Part shown: positions 32,463 to 40,472 of the stretch, piece after piece | Position numbering within the stretch: the first letter of the stretch is position 1 | Layout of the letters: the number at the start of each line of letters is the position of its first letter | Assembly (NCBI RefSeq): GCF_037055355.1 | Contig: NZ_CP146350.1 | Span: forward strand, 3,805,001 to 3,869,000 | Direction of reading: 5' to 3' | Source: Streptomyces sp. DG1A-41 | GTDB lineage: Bacteria > Actinomycetota > Actinomycetes > Streptomycetales > Streptomycetaceae | Length of the DNA: 64,000 bases | The notes under the pieces: generated by a model | What the model was told of the DNA's origin: nothing | What the model saw: only the letters and a program-made list of their open reading frames with translations | Databases searched by the model: none | Made by a program: the position numbers and the translations under genes

Positions 32463-33458
32463 ATGGGCTGGTGGCAGATCAACGCCGACACCCTGGCCGG
32501 GAGCCGGTTCGTACTCTCCCCGCTCGCCGAGACCTTCGCCTGCCTCCAGTTGCTGCACCGGGGCACGCCCGCACACCCGGGCGAACGGGCCTGGCTGCGC
32601 GAGCACCTGCCCGGCTACCGGGCCCGGCTCGCCGCCGACCCCGTGACCGCGCTGCTCGTCCGCGCCGGGCTGGGCCGGTCCTGGATCGCCGACTTCCTCA
32701 CGCCCACGCCGGGAGACCGGGAGACCTTCGAGGAAGGGGTGGCGCGGGTACGGGCCGCCCACCCCGACGAGGCCCGCGCCCATCTGCGGACCTCCCTCGC
32801 CGGCCCGCTTCCCTCCACCCTGGACCGGGACGACCTCCCCGAGCGCGCGGCCGGCCTGCTGACATACGTCTGGACCGAGACCGTACGGCCGGACTGGGAC
32901 CGGCGCCGGCGGGTGCTGGAGGCGGACGTCGTCGCCCGGACCGCGCAGGTGAGCCGGGGCGGCTGGGCGGCGGTGCTGGACGCGCTGCGACCGGGCAGGA
33001 CCCGGTGGCTGGGGGACAACCGGCTCCAGGTGAATCTGCACGAGTACCCGCCCCGCGAGATCTCCGGCGCCGAGCTCCTGTTCGTGCCGGTCACCCCGAA
33101 GACCGGCTGGGTGTCCTGGGAGGAGCCCCACCGGTACGCGGTGATCTACGCGTGCGCGGGCGCGCTCGCCGACCCCGGCAGCAGGCCGGTACCCGCGAGC
33201 CTCGCCGCCCTGCTCGGCACCGCCCGGGCCCGTGTCCTCGTCCTGCTGGACTCCCCTCTGAGCACCAGTCAGCTGGTCGCCGTGACCGGGCAGGGCCTCG
33301 GCTCGGTCGGGCGGCATCTGCGGGTCCTGCTGGACGCGGGCCTGGTGGAACGGGGCCGGGCGGGCCGGTCGGTGCTCTACGCGCGGACGGCCGCGGGGCA
33401 GGTGCTGGTCGAGGCCGGAACCGGCCCGGCACCCGCCGGAGCTAGCATCCGCTCATGA
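32463..33458 (+). CDS. ArsR-family winged-helix regulator
   Basis: A 331-residue regulator with a long N-terminal effector region (DUF5937-like layout, MGWWQINADTLAGSRFVLSP) and the winged helix near the C-terminus: LGTARARVLVLLDSPLSTSQ, then GSVGRHLRVLLDAGLVERGR. No Cys metal site is visible, so it is not a classical metal sensor. ATG at 32463; a GTG two codons earlier is possible. Probably autoregulated through the adjoining palindrome. The stop overlaps the glutathione peroxidase start by four bases. Confidence 0.75.
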   Translation: MGWWQINADTLAGSRFVLSPLAETFACLQLLHRGTPAHPGERAWLREHLPGYRARLAADPVTALLVRAGLGRSWIADFLTPTPGDRETFEEGVARVRAAHPDEARAHLRTSLAGPLPSTLDRDDLPERAAGLLTYVWTETVRPDWDRRRRVLEADVVARTAQVSRGGWAAVLDALRPGRTRWLGDNRLQVNLHEYPPREISGAELLFVPVTPKTGWVSWEEPHRYAVIYACAGALADPGSRPVPASLAALLGTARARVLVLLDSPLSTSQLVAVTGQGLGSVGRHLRVLLDAGLVERGRAGRSVLYARTAAGQVLVEAGTGPAPAGASIRS

Positions 33459-33958
33459 CGACTGACAACGGTTCCTCTCCCCTCGACGTCGAGATCGGTG
33501 CCCTCCAGGGCGGCTCCGCCGACCTGTCCCAGTACGCGGGCCAGGCGGTGCTCGTGGTGAACGTGGCCTCCAAGTGCGGCCTGACCCCGCAGTACAACGG
33601 GCTGGAGAAGCTCCACGAGCGCTACGCCGAGCGCGGCTTCACCGTCCTCGGCGTGCCCTGCAACCAGTTCCTCGGGCAGGAGCCCGGCAACGCCGAGGAG
33701 ATCGCCGAGTTCTGCTCGGCGACGTACGGCGTGACCTTCCCGATGACCGAGAAGGTCGAGGTCAACGGCGAGAACCGGCACCCGCTGTACGACCGCCTGA
33801 CCGGCTTCGCCGACGCCGAGGGGCACAGCGGGGACATCCGCTGGAACTTCGAGAAGTTCCTCCTCGGCCGGGACGGCCGGGTCGTCGCCCGCTTCTCCCC
33901 GCAGACCGAGCCGGAGGCGGCGGAGGTCGTGGCGGCGATCGAGGCGCAGCTGGCCTGA
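33455..33958 (+). CDS. Glutathione peroxidase-family thiol peroxidase
   Basis: A 167-residue peroxidase with catalytic Cys 41 in NVASKCGLTPQY, the NQF(LGQEPG) motif and the late IRWNFEKFL motif that completes the Cys/Gln/Trp/Asn tetrad. Bacterial Cys-type GPx enzymes reduce peroxides with thioredoxin (mycothiol in actinobacteria is possible). ATGA overlap with the ArsR gene suggests coupled expression. Confidence 0.9.
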   Translation: MTTDNGSSPLDVEIGALQGGSADLSQYAGQAVLVVNVASKCGLTPQYNGLEKLHERYAERGFTVLGVPCNQFLGQEPGNAEEIAEFCSATYGVTFPMTEKVEVNGENRHPLYDRLTGFADAEGHSGDIRWNFEKFLLGRDGRVVARFSPQTEPEAAEVVAAIEAQLA

Positions 33959-34026
33959 CACCCCTGCTTGACCTTGCCCCTGGGGCAGGGCCGAGCGTCC
34001 TCGTCGTCGGGCGGAAGAGCTGCCCG

Positions 34027-34920
34027 ATGACGGAGGATGCCGTGGTGGACGCACCGGACCGGGACCTGCTCACCATCGGGGCGTTCGCCGCGCGCGCCCG
34101 GCTGTCGGCCAAGGCCCTGCGGCTGTACGACCGGCTGGGGCTGCTGTCCCCGGCGCACGTCGACGAGGCCACCGGCTACCGCTACTACCGCGCCGGCCAG
34201 GTCGAACGGGCCCGGCTGGTGGCGATGCTGCGGCAGCTGGACATGCCGCTCGCCCGGATCGCCGAGGTGGTCGCGGCGGGCGACGGGCCGGCGGCGGCGG
34301 AGCTGCTCGGCACGTACTGGGCGGATGTCGAGGCGCGGGTGGCGGGGCAGCGGACGCTCGCCGAGTACCTCCGTGGACGGCTGTCGGGGAGGAGCTCCGA
34401 GATGTACCGGAAGTTCGTGATCGAGACGGTGGACGTGCCCCAGCAGGTGGTGATCACCGAGAAGCGGCACACGCTGGCGGATGAGCTGCCGGCCTGGATC
34501 GGGGCGGCGCTGGGCCGGCTGGAGGGGGCGGCCCGGGAGTGCGGGGGCGTGGCCGGGGTGCCGTACGTCGCCTACCACGCCGAGGTGTCGATGGAGAGCG
34601 ACGGCCCCGCCGAGGCGTGCGTGCCGGTCGCCGACGAGGAGGCGGCACGGGCCTGGGCCGAACAGCACGGGCGGGCGTGGGAGACGGCGGTGCGGGTGGA
34701 GGCGGCCCAGCGGCTGGCGTACACCCGGATCACCAAGGCGCAGGTGGCGCACCCGCAGATCCTGGCCGCGTTCGAGGCGGTGGAGGAGTGGATGGCGACC
34801 GGGGGACTGACCCCGGCCGGCCCGTGCCGGGAGCTGTACTTCGCCGACTGGGAGGCGGCGGGAGCCGACGATCCCGTGTGTGACGTGGCGTTCCCGGTGA
34901 ACCGACTGCCGGTGGGCTGA
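34027..34920 (+). CDS. MerR-family regulator with GyrI-like effector domain
   Basis: A 297-residue protein with an N-terminal MerR HTH (LTIGAFAARARLSAKALRLY, DRLGLLSP, YRYYRAGQVERARLVAMLRQ), a linking coiled helix and a C-terminal GyrI/AraC-E-like small-molecule domain of about 150 residues. Such regulators (BmrR type) activate efflux genes on binding drugs. It is followed by a strong terminator. Confidence 0.85.
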   Translation: MTEDAVVDAPDRDLLTIGAFAARARLSAKALRLYDRLGLLSPAHVDEATGYRYYRAGQVERARLVAMLRQLDMPLARIAEVVAAGDGPAAAELLGTYWADVEARVAGQRTLAEYLRGRLSGRSSEMYRKFVIETVDVPQQVVITEKRHTLADELPAWIGAALGRLEGAARECGGVAGVPYVAYHAEVSMESDGPAEACVPVADEEAARAWAEQHGRAWETAVRVEAAQRLAYTRITKAQVAHPQILAAFEAVEEWMATGGLTPAGPCRELYFADWEAAGADDPVCDVAFPVNRLPVG

Positions 34921-34963
34921 ATCCCCGTGGGCTGATCTCCCTCGGGATCCGCGGGCACAAGCG

Positions 34964-35005
34964 GAGCCCTCTCGGCAAGGACGGCGAGGCTGGTCGAGAG
35001 GGCTC
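34964..35005. terminator. Bidirectional terminator between MerR and DUF397 genes
   Basis: GAGCCCTCTCG (34964-34974) pairs with CGAGAGGGCTC (34995-35005), 11 perfect pairs with a 20-base loop, between two convergent genes. Confidence 0.8.
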
Positions 35006-35039
35006 TTCGGTGGTGCTTGTGCTGTTGTCGAGCGGTGGC

Positions 35040-35231
35040 TCAGGCCTTGACCGAGGCCACGAAGGCGCTCCACGCATCGGCGGGAAACGCCAGCTTGGGA
35101 CCCTCGGGGACCTTGGTGTCCCCGAGTTCCAGGGCCTCTTCGACGGTCGACCTGACCATCACACAGGCGCCGTTGTTGTTGGTGTAGGAGGACGTCGTCC
35201 ACGTTTCCGTGGCGCCCAGACGAATTGCCAT
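35040..35231 (-). CDS. DUF397 small protein
   Basis: A 63-residue DUF397 protein (WTTSSYTNNNGACVMV, then LGDTKVPEGPKLAFPADAWS and AFVASVKA). DUF397 proteins are the small partners of Scr1-type XRE/DUF5753 regulators; such pairs affect development and antibiotic production in Streptomyces and behave like loose toxin-antitoxin or sensor pairs. The XRE partner lies 211 bases upstream on the same strand. Confidence 0.85.
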   Translation of the reverse strand: MAIRLGATETWTTSSYTNNNGACVMVRSTVEEALELGDTKVPEGPKLAFPADAWSAFVASVKA

Positions 35232-35256
35232 GTTCGCTCCGTAGCAGTTGCGTTTG

Positions 35257-35281
35257 CGCCAACCCGTGCTGGTGGTTGGCG
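35257..35281. promoter_or_regulatory. Inverted repeat upstream of the DUF397 gene
   Basis: CGCCAACC (35257-35264) and GGTTGGCG (35274-35281) with a nine-base centre, about 25 bases before the DUF397 start codon. Possible operator for the partner XRE protein. Confidence 0.4.
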
Positions 35282-35442
35282 TGATCGACGCTACTCGCCC
35301 ACATCCTCGCTCGGAGCAGTCATTCACTCGACTGGATGGCATATTCCAGGGGAGACTTCCAGTCAGGCGTGTCAGAGGTGTAGCATCCCGCACTTTGCCG
35401 GACGGAAGGTCTCACGCCACGAAGGTCTCGCGCCGCGGAGAG

Positions 35443-36300
35443 TCAGCGCGCGTAGTCCTTCGCCAGGCGCTCGACGAGCTGCCGCGACTGGTCCACGTTC
35501 AGCGACTGCGCGCGCAGGTGCTCGTACATCACCGTGTACTTCTGCACGTCGAGCGGCTTCTCCAGGTACAGGTCGCTGGTCACGCCCTCGATGTACACCA
35601 CGCTGGAGTCGGCCGCGTCGGCGAACTCCAGGATCGAGTACTGGCCGTTGATGCCGGCGTGCGCGCCGACCTCGAACGGCAGCACCTGCACGGTGATGTG
35701 GGGCAGCTGCGACATCTCGATGAGGTGCTCCAGCTGCTCGCGCATCACCTGCCGGCTCCCGACGACCCGGTGCAGGGACGCCTCGTCCAGGACCACCCAC
35801 AGCCGCAACGGGTCCGTCTCGGCGGTGATACGGCCCTGCCGGCGCAGGCGGACCTCGACGCGCTTGTCGTTGTCCGCCTCCGACGCCTCGGGCGAGCCGC
35901 CCCGGATGATGGCCTCGGCGTACGCACGCGTCTGCAACAGGCCGGTGATGATCTGGGGTTCGTAGACCCTGAGCGACTCGGCGTCCGTCTCCAGGCCGAT
36001 GTAGACGCTGTACGGGATGTCCCCGAAGGCGTGCCACCAGCCCTGCTGCCGGGAGTCCTTGGCCATCTGCATCAGCGAGTCGACGATCCGCTGGTCCTCG
36101 ACCTCGTAGACCCCGCACAGGTCGCGGACATCGCGCTGGCTGATGCTGCGCCGGCCGTTCTCCAGCCGGCTGATCTTCGACTGCGACACCAGCAGCCGCT
36201 CGGCGACCTCTTCGGCCGTCATGCCCTTGAGCTCACGGAGCCGGCGCAGCTCCTGGCCCAGCCGGCGCCGCCTGACGGTGGGATTGACATTCGACGCCAC
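35443..36300 (-). CDS. Scr1-family XRE regulator with DUF5753
   Basis: A 285-residue regulator: HTH in the first 75 residues (LRELKGMTAEEVAERLLVSQ, then SKISRLENGRRSISQRDVRD) and a DUF5753 effector domain (LRVYEPQIITGLLQTRAYAE onward, up to VVYIEGVTSDLYLEKP). GTG start at 36300 with GGAGGTG upstream. Forms the usual pair with the DUF397 gene downstream. Confidence 0.9.
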   Translation of the reverse strand: MASNVNPTVRRRRLGQELRRLRELKGMTAEEVAERLLVSQSKISRLENGRRSISQRDVRDLCGVYEVEDQRIVDSLMQMAKDSRQQGWWHAFGDIPYSVYIGLETDAESLRVYEPQIITGLLQTRAYAEAIIRGGSPEASEADNDKRVEVRLRRQGRITAETDPLRLWVVLDEASLHRVVGSRQVMREQLEHLIEMSQLPHITVQVLPFEVGAHAGINGQYSILEFADAADSSVVYIEGVTSDLYLEKPLDVQKYTVMYEHLRAQSLNVDQSRQLVERLAKDYAR

Positions 36301-36432
36301 GGGACGTGCACCTCCGGCTGCATGCCTCTACTACTTCGCGTATCTGCTGTTGAGCAGACTGCCACCAAGATGCTTCCTACCGCTGGGAAACGGTGGATAT
36401 GCGACGGGTACACGCCAGTTCGGACAGGCACG

Positions 36433-36476
36433 CCGAGCGGGGCGGGGAGAGTGTGTGCTCTCCCCGCCCCGCTCGG
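36433..36476 (-). terminator. Very strong hairpin terminator after GPP34
   Basis: A perfect 19-bp stem (36433-36451 with 36458-36476; arm starts CCGAGCGGGGCGGGG) and a TGTGTG loop, about 60 bases past the GPP34 stop codon and upstream of the XRE gene. Confidence 0.85.
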
Positions 36477-36535
36477 ACAGCGGCTCCCGTGACCGGGTTC
36501 GTGGGTGCGGCGTCGTGCTCGTGCTGCCGCGCGGC

Positions 36536-37291
36536 TCAGTGGGCCACGGCACGCGCCATGGTTCCGTGGCGCGGTTGCATCGGAACGCCTCGGGCGGGTT
36601 CCGGTGCGGACCTGGCTCCGCCGGCGGCCTGGCGGCCGGACGGGGCCGGGCTGCGGCGCGGCTGGGCCGCCACGCCGTTCTGGACGTCCATCACGGCGTG
36701 CGCGACGAGACCGCCCATGGGGTCGTGCCTGATCAGGTCCCGCAGCCGGGACCGAGAGGAACGCCCCTCGTTGCCCGGATACAGGTGCTTGCCGAGGCCG
36801 ACCGCGTGTGCCAGGGCGGCGAGCGCGGCGGTCCGCGGGTCCGGCGGTACGCCGGTGCGGATCGCCGAGTCCAGCCGGGCCCTGATCTCCCGGCTGATGT
36901 CGTTGTCCGTCGCCTGGTAGCGAGTCGTCGGCAGCACTCCGCACATCTGGCCCGCCACGGCATGCACCATGCCGCACCGCTCCAGATGCGAGAGGTAGGT
37001 CTGGCGGAGCCCCAATCGTGGTCCGCCGATCCAGTGAACCGCCCGTACGGGAGCGCCGCGCCTTCGCAGCAACTCCAACGCGCAGTCCAGAGTTGGATCT
37101 CCAGTCGGCCGTGGTACAACCACGGCGATACGATCCCCGTCTGGGGCTATCCGTCCGGCCAGCGCCAGCTCTACTAGCTGTGCTCCGGCCAGACCGAGGT
37201 CGAGCGACTGCGGCTGTGCAGTGGTACCCGTGGCCGGGTCCAACGCCAGCAGCAGAAGCTCCTCCGGAAGTGTTCTGCGGCTCCTGCCCAT
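36536..37291 (-). CDS. GPP34/GOLPH3-family protein
   Basis: A 251-residue protein with a GOLPH3/VPS74-like domain: LPEELLLLALDPATGT, then LGLAGAQLVELALAGRIAPD and a late RTAALAALAHAVGL. Eukaryotic members bind phosphoinositides. The bacterial role is unknown; Streptomyces has many copies. The last 45 residues are low-complexity. SD GGGGAGG directly before the ATG. Confidence 0.85.
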   Translation of the reverse strand: MGRSRRTLPEELLLLALDPATGTTAQPQSLDLGLAGAQLVELALAGRIAPDGDRIAVVVPRPTGDPTLDCALELLRRRGAPVRAVHWIGGPRLGLRQTYLSHLERCGMVHAVAGQMCGVLPTTRYQATDNDISREIRARLDSAIRTGVPPDPRTAALAALAHAVGLGKHLYPGNEGRSSRSRLRDLIRHDPMGGLVAHAVMDVQNGVAAQPRRSPAPSGRQAAGGARSAPEPARGVPMQPRHGTMARAVAH

Positions 37292-37527
37292 CCATGCCTC
37301 CCCGCGTGGATGAATGACAGGGTGACCCCTCTCACATTGGTCTGTCGAGGGTGCGTGACCGGTTCGTAGTGGAACCAGTAGGTATGTCGTTCTCGTCTAC
37401 CGGATGGGTTCAGTCCGCGCACAGGACACTGGTACAGGTTCGGACAGCGCCGGGGAGCGGTGTCACGGGCGGCGGTTCACGGTTCGGTACGCGCACGCGG
37501 GGAGTGCGGCGCGAGGAGGAGGCATCG

Positions 37528-40278
37528 GTGGCGGGCGAGTCCCCCGACAGGTCGAAGCAGCGCGAGTCGTCGGCACAACCGACGTCGGGGAGCGCGAGTC
37601 CGGTTCCCGAGGCCAGGAGCGAGGCCCCACCCACACGCGACCCGCGCCTCGCGGTGGCCCGGGACACGGAGAGGTCCGCGAAGCGGGGCAGCACCGACAC
37701 GGCGACCCGCGTGCAGCCCGCCCGGACGGCGGAGCAACGGGAGGGAGCGGCTGACGCCGAGCGGGACGCGGGCGAGGCGGGCTCGGTGGCCGGCGCCGAG
37801 CAGCGTGCCGGTGCCGCGAAGGCGGGGGCTGACGCCGAGCAGGGCGAGAGTGACGCCGGTGCCGAGGGCGCGGCGGCCGATGCGTCCCAGCGGCTTGCGG
37901 AGGAGCCCGTGAAGGGCTCCGGCGGGTCTTCGGGGGCGACCGGGGCCTCGGCCTCGGTCGAGCCCTCCGAGCCTGGCGAGTCCACCGGCTCCGGCAAGGC
38001 TTCCGGATCCGCCGACGGTTCCGAGTCCGGTGAGGGGTCCTCCGGCTCCGGTGAGCGCGAGGACGACGCTGCCGCCAGTGGCGGGCGGCTGCGGGACACC
38101 GTGGCCGCGTGGGTCGCGTCGGCCGACGAGGACGAGGAGTCTGCGGCAGCCGAGGGCCGGGGCGAGCGGGCCGAGGGCGCCGGCAAGGGCTCTGGGGACG
38201 GCCAGGAGGCGGCTGAGAGGGCGGAAGAGCCCACGGAGGCCGCGGAGGCCGACACGGACGGCCAGAAGCCTGAGAAGGCCGCTGAGGCCGACGTAGACGC
38301 CCGGGACGACCGAGAGGCCGAAGGCTCGGACGAGGTCGCGGACGCTGAGGCGAACGTCCAGGACCGGCCGAAGACCGCAGGCACGGCTGACTCTGCCGAC
38401 GCCGCCACCCACGCCCCCGACCGGCCGAAGACCGAAGACCCGGACGACGCCGCCGACGCCGCCACCCACGCCCCCGACCGGCCGGAGACCGAAGACCCGG
38501 ACGACGCCGCGGAGGCCGGTGCCGGGGATCAGGGCGGGCAGGAAAAGGGCGACGAGGCTGAGGCGGACCGTTCCGCCACCGGCGATGGCGCGGGTGCTTC
38601 CGAGGCCGGCTCGGCGGGCGCCGCCGCCGACGTCGGCACCGGCGACACCCCGGAGAAGCCCGAGCCGGCCGAGGCCGACTCCCCCGAGCCCGATGCCGAG
38701 GACACCCCCGACACAGACACCGGCAAGGGCGACGCCGGACCCCCCGTCGACCAGCCCACCGCCGTCTTCAAAGCCGTGCGGCCCCCGGTCGATCAGCCGA
38801 CCACCATGCTGAAGCTCGGCGGTGCCGCCAAGGACGCCGAGGACGCCCCCGAGAAGGACGCCGAGCGGACCAGCAAGTTCGTCGCGCTCAAGCCGCTGGA
38901 CGACCCGGCGACCCGTAAGCCCGCCCCCGCCCCCGCCGACGCCACCGCACCCGTGCCCACCGTCGGCCCCGAGCGGACCACCCAGCAGCCCATGCCGCCG
39001 AAGCCGCCGCTGGATCTGCTGGCCGAGCTGACGAACACCCCGCCGCCGCCGGACACCCCGCTGCGGACGGCCGTGCGGCGGGTGAAGATCTGGACGCCGC
39101 TGGTGCTGCTGCTGGTGGTCGTCCTCGGTGTCGTGCAGAGCGTGCGCCCGCTGCCCGCGCCCACCCTGGAACTCACCGCCGAGGACAGCTACACCTTCGA
39201 GGGCGGCAAGGTCGACATCCCCTGGCCGGCCAAGGGCCAGGCCGCGCTGGACGTGCAGGGCATCGGCACGTTCGGGTCGTCCGGCGAGCAGAAGCCCGTG
39301 CCGATCGCGAGTGTCGCCAAGGTCATGACCGCCTATGTGATCCTCCGCGATCACCCGCTCAAGAGCGGTGAGGACGGGCCGAAGATCGAGATCGACCAGG
39401 CCGCCGAGGACCAGTCCGACGCCGGCCAGGAGTCCACCGTCGACGTCACCAAGGGCGACAAGATCAGTGAGCGGGAGGCTCTGGAGAGCATCCTCATCGC
39501 TTCCGCGAACAACGTGGCGCGGCTGCTCGCCCGCTGGGACGCGGGTTCCGAGAAGGCGTTCGTGCGGAAGATGAACCAAGCCGCCCTGGACCTCGGCATG
39601 AAGAACACGACGTACACCGACCCCTCGGGCCTGAACAACACCACCGTGTCCACGGCCGTGGACCAGGTGAAGCTCGCCAAGGCGGCCATGGAGCAGCCCG
39701 CCTTCCGCGAGGTCGCGGCGATGATGTCGTACGTCGACTACAAGGGCACCAAGCACGACAACTGGAACCGCCTGGTCGGCTACAACGACGTCACCGGCAT
39801 CAAGACCGGCACCACCACCTCGGCACTCGGCAACCTCGTCTTCTCGGCGAGGAAGGACGTCGACGGCGGGACCCGCCGGATCGTCGGCGCCGTGGTGCGC
39901 CAGCCCGCCGGCGGCCCGGACAACACCATCCTGGGTGCCGCGCTGTACGAGGGCGACAAGCTGATCAAGGCCGCGCAGGGCGCGCTGGAGTCGGCGACGA
40001 TCCTGAAGAAGGGCACGGTCGTCGGGTACGCGGACGACGGCCTCGGCGGCCGTACGCCGGTCGCCGTCACCGAGGACGTCACGGCCGTCGGCTGGGCGGG
40101 CCTGTCCGTCAAGCTGACGTTCGCCGCGGACGAGCTGCCGCACACGGCGAAGGCCGGCACGAAGGTGGGTACGCTCACCGTCGGTGACGGCAGCACCAAC
40201 GCGGTCAAGGTCCCGGTCGCCCTCCAGAAGGACCTCGTGGAGCCGGGCTTCACGGACAAGCTCACGCGCATCGGCTGA
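37528..40278 (+). CDS. D-alanyl-D-alanine carboxypeptidase with long acidic cytosolic region
   Basis: A 916-residue protein from GTG at 37528 (GAGGAGG upstream). Residues 1 to about 515 are disordered, acidic and Ala/Glu/Asp-rich, with a 19-residue tandem repeat. One membrane anchor follows (about 521-541), then a periplasmic penicillin-binding domain with S595-V-A-K598, S659-A-N661 and K759-T-G, the complete PBP5/DacC active site, and a C-terminal beta domain. It trims the terminal D-Ala of peptidoglycan stems. The N-terminal half is far longer than needed for anchoring and may hold regulatory contacts or phosphosites. Confidence 0.85.
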   Translation: MAGESPDRSKQRESSAQPTSGSASPVPEARSEAPPTRDPRLAVARDTERSAKRGSTDTATRVQPARTAEQREGAADAERDAGEAGSVAGAEQRAGAAKAGADAEQGESDAGAEGAAADASQRLAEEPVKGSGGSSGATGASASVEPSEPGESTGSGKASGSADGSESGEGSSGSGEREDDAAASGGRLRDTVAAWVASADEDEESAAAEGRGERAEGAGKGSGDGQEAAERAEEPTEAAEADTDGQKPEKAAEADVDARDDREAEGSDEVADAEANVQDRPKTAGTADSADAATHAPDRPKTEDPDDAADAATHAPDRPETEDPDDAAEAGAGDQGGQEKGDEAEADRSATGDGAGASEAGSAGAAADVGTGDTPEKPEPAEADSPEPDAEDTPDTDTGKGDAGPPVDQPTAVFKAVRPPVDQPTTMLKLGGAAKDAEDAPEKDAERTSKFVALKPLDDPATRKPAPAPADATAPVPTVGPERTTQQPMPPKPPLDLLAELTNTPPPPDTPLRTAVRRVKIWTPLVLLLVVVLGVVQSVRPLPAPTLELTAEDSYTFEGGKVDIPWPAKGQAALDVQGIGTFGSSGEQKPVPIASVAKVMTAYVILRDHPLKSGEDGPKIEIDQAAEDQSDAGQESTVDVTKGDKISEREALESILIASANNVARLLARWDAGSEKAFVRKMNQAALDLGMKNTTYTDPSGLNNTTVSTAVDQVKLAKAAMEQPAFREVAAMMSYVDYKGTKHDNWNRLVGYNDVTGIKTGTTTSALGNLVFSARKDVDGGTRRIVGAVVRQPAGGPDNTILGAALYEGDKLIKAAQGALESATILKKGTVVGYADDGLGGRTPVAVTEDVTAVGWAGLSVKLTFAADELPHTAKAGTKVGTLTVGDGSTNAVKVPVALQKDLVEPGFTDKLTRIG
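38398..38511 (+). repeat. Two tandem 57-base coding repeats
   Basis: Two successive copies (38398-38454, 38455-38511) encoding DAATHAPDRPKTEDPDDAA and a near-identical unit, inside the acidic region of the carboxypeptidase. A decayed third unit precedes them. Such repeats vary in number by slippage. Confidence 0.75.
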
Positions 40279-40472
40279 GCCGGCTCGCAGGACCGCACGA
40301 CCGCACCCCGCCGGTAACGGTCCGTCCGGGCGCCGCAGGCGGGGTGCGTGCTAGCGTCGCGAACCGGTCAGGGTCGCCGTCCGCGGCGGCGCGGCCGTGA
40401 ACCGCTGACCAACGGGACACGGCCGGGAAGTGAAGACGAGAACAGAAGACGGGACACGGGGAGTGCCTTCGA

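Noticed and set aside
31197..33445. Two 706-codon frames, one per strand, across the MFS/ArsR region
   Set aside because: Low-complexity shadows caused by codon bias. The MFS, ArsR and GPx genes explain the region.
37477..40143. An 888-codon open frame antisense to the carboxypeptidase
   Set aside because: High-GC shadow of the real gene: Gly/Arg/Leu-rich, no domain, no ribosome site.
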